A stretch of DNA of 64,000 bases from Gemmatimonadota bacterium (GTDB taxonomy: Bacteria; Gemmatimonadota; Gemmatimonadetes; Gemmatimonadales; Gemmatimonadaceae): NCBI GenBank assembly GCA_021324775.1, contig JAJPIM010000016.1, positions 1-64,000 on the forward strand, given 5' to 3'. The translations under genes and the position numbers were made by a program. Below, piece after piece: positions 59,794 to 64,000 of this stretch (position 1 is its first letter; each line of letters begins with the position of its first letter). The notes beneath the pieces are model-generated. The model ran no database searches. It saw nothing but the letters and a program-made list of their open reading frames with translations, and was not told where the DNA came from.

Positions 59794-61731
59794 ATGGTAT
59801 TACGACTCAACGGCTGGCTGCTCGCGATAGCGATCCTGGCGCACCGGGCTCAATCCCAAGACACGAAACCGGCTGAGCCGATTGTGGCAGCCGCAAACCA
59901 GGCCGTTCAATCGCGGTTGCCGTTTGGTGACCGGCAGGATTTCGAGGACGCGACGCGCGGATTCATCGCGACGACTCCCGATACCAGCGATCCCGATGGC
60001 TATGCGTTTCTCGCGCATGAGGCGCCGCCGACGGTGAATCCGAGTCTGTGGCGCCAGGCGCAACTCAACGCCATCCACGGCTTGTTCAAAGTCACCGACG
60101 GCGTCTATCAGATTCGCGATTTTTCGAGCGCGAACATGACGATCGTGGAAGGGCGGACGGGTCTCATCGTGATCGATGCACTGTCGACACCCGGAGCCGC
60201 GAAGGAGGCACTCGACCTCTATTCTGCGCATCGCCCTCGCAAGCCGATCGTGGCGTTGATCTATAGCCACAGTCATTCCGATCACTTCGGCGGCGCCAGT
60301 GGCGTAGTCTCGCCAGCCGACATTGCCGCCGGAAAGACGCAGATCATTGCGCCAGCGGGCTTCATGGACGCCGTCATCGTGGAAGCCGCCGTCGGCGAGA
60401 ACCTCAAGTCGCGACGCGCACAGTATCAGTTTGGCACCCCGCTGCCACGCGGAGAACGCGGCACGGTTGACTACGGCATTGGCAAGATCGAATCACGCGG
60501 AGCGAGCGGGGGCGGACCGCTGATCCCGCCCAACGTCACCATTCAGCAGCCGATGGAGACCCGCACTGTTGACGGCGTACCGCTCGTCTTTGAACTCGCG
60601 CCGGAATCGGAAGCGCCGTCGGAGATGTTGATCTATCTCCCGCAGTCGCACGTTCTCGATGCGACCGAAGATGCCACGCACGCGCTGCACAACCTCCTCC
60701 CCTTTCGCGGCTCACTCGTTCGCGATGCGAATCGGTGGTCGCGGTATCTCAACGTCGCGCTCGATCAGTTCGGAGCCGGCGCGCAGGTGCTGATCGCCCA
60801 ACACCAATGGCCAGTGTGGGGAAACGAGCGCGTGCGCGAGCGATTGGCGAATCAGCGTGACCTCTACAAGTATGTGCATGACCAGACTATTCGCCTGATG
60901 AATCAGGGGTTCGGGCCCACCGAGATCGCCGAGGCGCTGACGCTGCCACCTGGCCTCGAGAACGACTGGTCCTCGCGCGAATACTACGGCACGATCTCGG
61001 ATGATTCGAAGGCCGTCTATCAACGCTATGTCGGCTGGTACGACGGCAACCCTGCGACACTCGAGCGCTTGCCGCGCGCCGAAGAGGCCAAGAAGTATCT
61101 CGAGTACATGGGCGGATCGCCCGCTGTGATCGCCCGGGCACGCCAGGATTTCAAGGCAGGCCGTTACCGCTGGGTGGCCGAGATCATGGACCAGGTCGTG
61201 TTCGCCGACCCTTCCAACAGGGAAGCCCGCAGTCTCGCGGCGGATGCACTTGAACAACTGGGGTACCTCGCCGAATCGGGCGCCCGGCGAAACTCTTACC
61301 TACTCGCCGCACAGGAGCTGCGCGCCGCCGCCCCCAGCCGTGCACCATCCGTCCCTGGCGTCAGGGCAGCCGTCCTGCACGCGATGCCGATCGCTCTCGT
61401 GTTCGATTATCTCGGGACGCGGGTGGACGGACCTCGCGCCGGAACGAGGCACATCGTCATCAGCTGGCGATTCACTGATACGCACGAGTCACTGACGTCG
61501 ACGCTCGAGCACGGCGCACTCACCTGGATCGATGGCAGGGATGACCCGCACGCCATGACGACGGTGACGACAACGCGAGCCGTGTTCGACAGCGTGATCC
61601 TGGGCCAACGACCACTCGCCGATGCGCTGGAGCGTCACGACATCACGACCACCGGCGATGCAAAGGCGGTTTCGGATTTACGGGGGCTGCTCGTCGACTT
61701 TCAGCCTGGATTTCCCATCGTCGAGCCCTGA
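59794..61731 (+). CDS. Exported type III alkylsulfatase (SdsA1/BDS1 family)
   Basis: 645 aa. A signal peptide (LNGWLLAIAILAHRAQSQ), then a metallo-beta-lactamase domain with His159, His161, Asp163 and His164 in YSHSHSDHFGGAS, further ligands in DATEDATHALHN, an alkylsulfatase dimerisation domain (DDSKAVYQRYVGWYDGNPATL), and a C-terminal SCP2-like domain (ALVFDYLGTRVDG). It hydrolyses long-chain alkyl sulfates such as SDS to alcohol and sulfate. It stands alone behind the toxin-antitoxin pair. Very close in order and length to SdsA1. Confidence 0.93.
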   Translation: MVLRLNGWLLAIAILAHRAQSQDTKPAEPIVAAANQAVQSRLPFGDRQDFEDATRGFIATTPDTSDPDGYAFLAHEAPPTVNPSLWRQAQLNAIHGLFKVTDGVYQIRDFSSANMTIVEGRTGLIVIDALSTPGAAKEALDLYSAHRPRKPIVALIYSHSHSDHFGGASGVVSPADIAAGKTQIIAPAGFMDAVIVEAAVGENLKSRRAQYQFGTPLPRGERGTVDYGIGKIESRGASGGGPLIPPNVTIQQPMETRTVDGVPLVFELAPESEAPSEMLIYLPQSHVLDATEDATHALHNLLPFRGSLVRDANRWSRYLNVALDQFGAGAQVLIAQHQWPVWGNERVRERLANQRDLYKYVHDQTIRLMNQGFGPTEIAEALTLPPGLENDWSSREYYGTISDDSKAVYQRYVGWYDGNPATLERLPRAEEAKKYLEYMGGSPAVIARARQDFKAGRYRWVAEIMDQVVFADPSNREARSLAADALEQLGYLAESGARRNSYLLAAQELRAAAPSRAPSVPGVRAAVLHAMPIALVFDYLGTRVDGPRAGTRHIVISWRFTDTHESLTSTLEHGALTWIDGRDDPHAMTTVTTTRAVFDSVILGQRPLADALERHDITTTGDAKAVSDLRGLLVDFQPGFPIVEP

Positions 61732-61766
61732 ATCGCCTCCAGTCCCCGGCGTGTCCTTGTGCCGCG

Positions 61767-63794
61767 TCAGGCTCGTTTCAGCATCTCGAGGGCCTGGTGA
61801 GCGGCGCGGCGGCCTTCGGTGGAGGCTTCGACCCAGTTCTGGTTGCCGGCGAGTTCCGAGTGCGCGAAGGTCAGAGTGCCGAGTGGGCGGCGGAGCACAT
61901 CGCTCGGTGCCGGTTTGCCGTCGCGGCCAGCGTAGAAACCTGGTCCTGGTGTGATGTAGGCGTGGCCCCAGCGGTTCAGGACTATCCCGGCGACATCGCG
62001 TTTGGGGTCGAAGCCGCCGGCACTGAACATCTTGACCATTTGCTGCAGGATGGCGGACTCGTATTCGCGGTACGTCGTGCCGAAGAGGCGAGTCCGTGCC
62101 ACCTTGCCCTGCTCGGCCAGCCCGAGGCCGTGCTGATTGAACGGGACGTAGAACGTCAGGATGTTGGGCTGGTCGGGATCGAGCGGCGGGCGGTAGTCGC
62201 CGATGTACATGTTGGGGCGGATGTTGGCGGTGAAGCCGAAGCCGCCGCGCCATGAGCACGCGGTGTAGCCCATCTTGTAGAGGAAGCGCCAGTTGTCGAG
62301 GGCGACATTGGCGACGAGCATTGGGGCGCGGGGGAATTCGTCCATCGCGGCACGGTATTCATCCGGCAGGTGCTGGATTGCGTGCTTCGCCGTCCAGTTC
62401 GCGGCGGCCCAGATGACCGCGCGTCCACGGACCGTGTAGAGCCGGCCGTCACGGGCGTACGTGATCGTGGCGGGCTCTCCGCTGCTGCCGCTACCGCCAT
62501 TGCCGGCATCGTGCACGAGCCGGATGACCGTAGTGCTGGGGCGCATTCGCACCGGTGCGTTCGGGCGATCGAGCGCGTCGAGGCGGATCTGGCCGTTGTG
62601 GATGTTTGCGAAGCCGGTGCCACCGGCGATCGCGCCCGGGATCAGGGCTTTGATGATGCATCGCATGATCCCGTCGTTGCCGCCGGGGAACGAGTGAAAG
62701 TCTCGGGGGACGTTCGCCATCTTGTGATCGCGAATGAAGAGAATGCCCGAGGGCGAGAGGCCGGTGAAGCCCGGAAACTCGTCGTAGAACGCCGCGTAGG
62801 CCGAGAGCACATCGCTGCCCAGGCCGATCGATGCCGAGAGCAGCGGATCGGCGTAGCGCGCCACCTCGGCTGGGAGTTTGCGGACATTCGTGAGGTATTG
62901 CTCGTACGTCATGCTATCGAGCCACTTCTTCAGTCCCGCCGGGTCACCTTTCCACGGTTCGACGGGCTCGTTCTGCCATCGGAGGAGCTCGCGGCGGAGC
63001 TCGGGTGACCACGGTGTGTCTTCGAGGTTATGGCCCCATGGATTGCGGACCCAGTGAGGTGTGGGCTCATCGAAGAAGAAGCCGTGGTTCTCGAAGTCGT
63101 CGGCCCAGACCTGGTGGATGAAATTGTCGCGGCCGAAGAGCATCGGCGTGCGATCGGAGCGCAGTTTGCCGTACTCGAAGTCGGGTGGCAGGCCGAGGTC
63201 GCGCCACATTTCGCCGCGCCATCCTTCGCTGGGGGCGTCGGTGTCGTTGGAGCCCTGGGGGCCGATGAGGCGTTGGCCGCGGACGACGAATTCGTTCCGC
63301 TTGGCTTCGCCGCCCATCAGGTTGTTGTTGTCGAGGATGAGGACCGTCCGGCCGGGTCCGCCTTCCTTGAGGTAGAAGTAGGCGGCGGCCATGCCGGAGA
63401 AGCCGCCACCGACGACGACGAGATCATATGTCTCGTTGGTTGACGCAGCGGCCGCGATCCGTTGCTCGTAGAGGCCATCGCGGAGGCCGTGGCCGGCGGT
63501 GACGACGTCCCATGTGTTGCCGTTGGCGCGGGCGTAGTCGCCGACGCCGGAGAAACCGGCCCACGGGTTCACGGGCTGGCCCGATGGCAAGGCGGCGCCC
63601 GGCAAGGCGCCGGCTGGTATCACGGCGGGTGCGGGCTGCGCATGTGCGGCGGGCGCATCGGCGCCGAGGAGGGCAGCGCCCGCGCCGATGGCGACGGCGT
63701 TCAGGAAATCGCGGCGTGTGATGTCGCGGCCCATGCCGAGGTCTTCTTCCTCTTTGGTGAGAGGGAGACGTGGGGTCGTGGCGTCGTCACTCAT
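61767..63794 (-). CDS. TAT-exported FAD-dependent oxidoreductase (spermidine dehydrogenase-like)
   Basis: 675 aa. TAT signal DITRRDFLNAVAIGAGAALL (residues about 24-43). FAD/NAD-binding start DLVVVGGGFSGMAAAYFYL near residue 125, then a large amine-oxidase-like fold, with VGDYARANGNTWDVV and a C-terminal FAD region (GPGFYAGRDGKPAPSD). The N-terminal KEEEDLGMGRDITRRDF matches exported spermidine dehydrogenase-like proteins. Its stop converges with the alkylsulfatase stop with 35 nt between. Substrate uncertain; amines are likely. Confidence 0.85.
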   Translation of the reverse strand: MSDDATTPRLPLTKEEEDLGMGRDITRRDFLNAVAIGAGAALLGADAPAAHAQPAPAVIPAGALPGAALPSGQPVNPWAGFSGVGDYARANGNTWDVVTAGHGLRDGLYEQRIAAAASTNETYDLVVVGGGFSGMAAAYFYLKEGGPGRTVLILDNNNLMGGEAKRNEFVVRGQRLIGPQGSNDTDAPSEGWRGEMWRDLGLPPDFEYGKLRSDRTPMLFGRDNFIHQVWADDFENHGFFFDEPTPHWVRNPWGHNLEDTPWSPELRRELLRWQNEPVEPWKGDPAGLKKWLDSMTYEQYLTNVRKLPAEVARYADPLLSASIGLGSDVLSAYAAFYDEFPGFTGLSPSGILFIRDHKMANVPRDFHSFPGGNDGIMRCIIKALIPGAIAGGTGFANIHNGQIRLDALDRPNAPVRMRPSTTVIRLVHDAGNGGSGSSGEPATITYARDGRLYTVRGRAVIWAAANWTAKHAIQHLPDEYRAAMDEFPRAPMLVANVALDNWRFLYKMGYTACSWRGGFGFTANIRPNMYIGDYRPPLDPDQPNILTFYVPFNQHGLGLAEQGKVARTRLFGTTYREYESAILQQMVKMFSAGGFDPKRDVAGIVLNRWGHAYITPGPGFYAGRDGKPAPSDVLRRPLGTLTFAHSELAGNQNWVEASTEGRRAAHQALEMLKRA

Positions 63795-63982
63795 GGGGCA
63801 CCGGGTGTTGAGTTGTGGTGACTCGTATTATGGTACTGACGTCGCGCCTACTGAGAATTGAGATGTGCTGTCCGATGGCTGCTGTCAAGGCGGGAAATCG
63901 TCGCGGCACGGATCCTTCTCAAGAGCGGGATTCGCACTAAGATGAATGAGCGGTCCGCATTCTCACCGATTGGGAGATTCCG

Positions 63983-64000
63983 ATGAAAGCGTACACGCCG
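63983..64000 (+). CDS. Start of a gene cut by the window end
   Basis: ATG AAA GCG TAC ACG CCG at 63983, with GGGAG 6 nt upstream, is a plausible gene start (MKAYTP). Only six codons are visible, so no product can be named. It would be divergent from the flavoprotein gene. Confidence 0.4.

Overview
The window is 64 kb of high-GC DNA packed with genes on both strands. It has no rRNA, no tRNA that I can see, no transposase and no CRISPR array. The gene content suggests a soil or sediment Gram-negative bacterium close to Gemmatimonadota or Acidobacteriota. The reasons are two very long MacB/FtsX-type permeases of the ADOP kind (one coupled to PadR), many exported peptidases and S9-type hydrolases, exported beta-propeller proteins, and a TonB-like protein next to an outer-membrane barrel. 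The phylum assignment is an inference from gene families; no marker gene is present.

Layout. 1-4.1 kb (minus strand) is a tightly overlapped four-gene sulfur operon: exported DsrE-like protein, TauE/SafE exporter, beta-lactamase-fold/rhodanese fusion, and TsdA-like dihaem cytochrome c. A HigBA-type toxin-antitoxin pair follows (4.8-5.5 kb). Next come an 891-aa coiled-coil protein of unknown role and a regulator with a degenerate receiver and an AraC-type DNA-binding end. From 10 to 16.6 kb there are a kelch propeller, a threonine/serine dehydratase, a DUF2723 membrane glycosyltransferase-like protein, a TonB-like protein and an outer-membrane barrel. 16.8-20.4 kb encodes a signalling module: CHASE3 histidine kinase, single-domain response regulator, and receiver-PAS-kinase hybrid. 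20.5-25.5 kb holds a MOSC gene interrupted by an amber codon, a DUF3303 protein, a lipoprotein, a DJ-1/AraC regulator and an exported tandem rhodanese. 25.6-31.4 kb holds PadR, its operator and two ADOP permeases.

The right half is catabolic. It has exported peptidases and hydrolases (S9, M61, esterase, M42, amidohydrolase, a broken CocE/S15 gene, P1/DmpA), a Pro-tRNA editing protein, an exported dienelactone hydrolase, an Amt ammonium channel, an SPFH protein, an aromatic-amino-acid-decarboxylase-like enzyme, panB, and a cytochrome P450 with a one-cluster ferredoxin. It also has a PQQ-like propeller lipoprotein, a TetR/membrane-protein pair, a Phd-VapC pair, an alkylsulfatase and a TAT-exported flavoprotein. 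One gene (an HNH-like protein at 48.7 kb) looks less GC-rich than its surroundings and may be imported.

The most unusual signal is not in the genes but between them. Three families of dispersed intergenic repeats recur: (1) a two-module palindromic element (GGGGCCGT...ACGGCCCC and GGGCCGGTCGCGACCGGCCC followed by CTACCAGGGACGAATTCG) at seven places; (2) purine-only tracts built on GAAAGTA, four of them exactly between convergent genes; (3) 7-bp G-run arrays (GGGACTG/GGGATTG) immediately upstream of two minus-strand genes. One copy of family 1 forms the C-terminal end of a protein. Two genes (MOSC, CocE) carry single lesions that make them pseudogenes unless they are sequencing errors.
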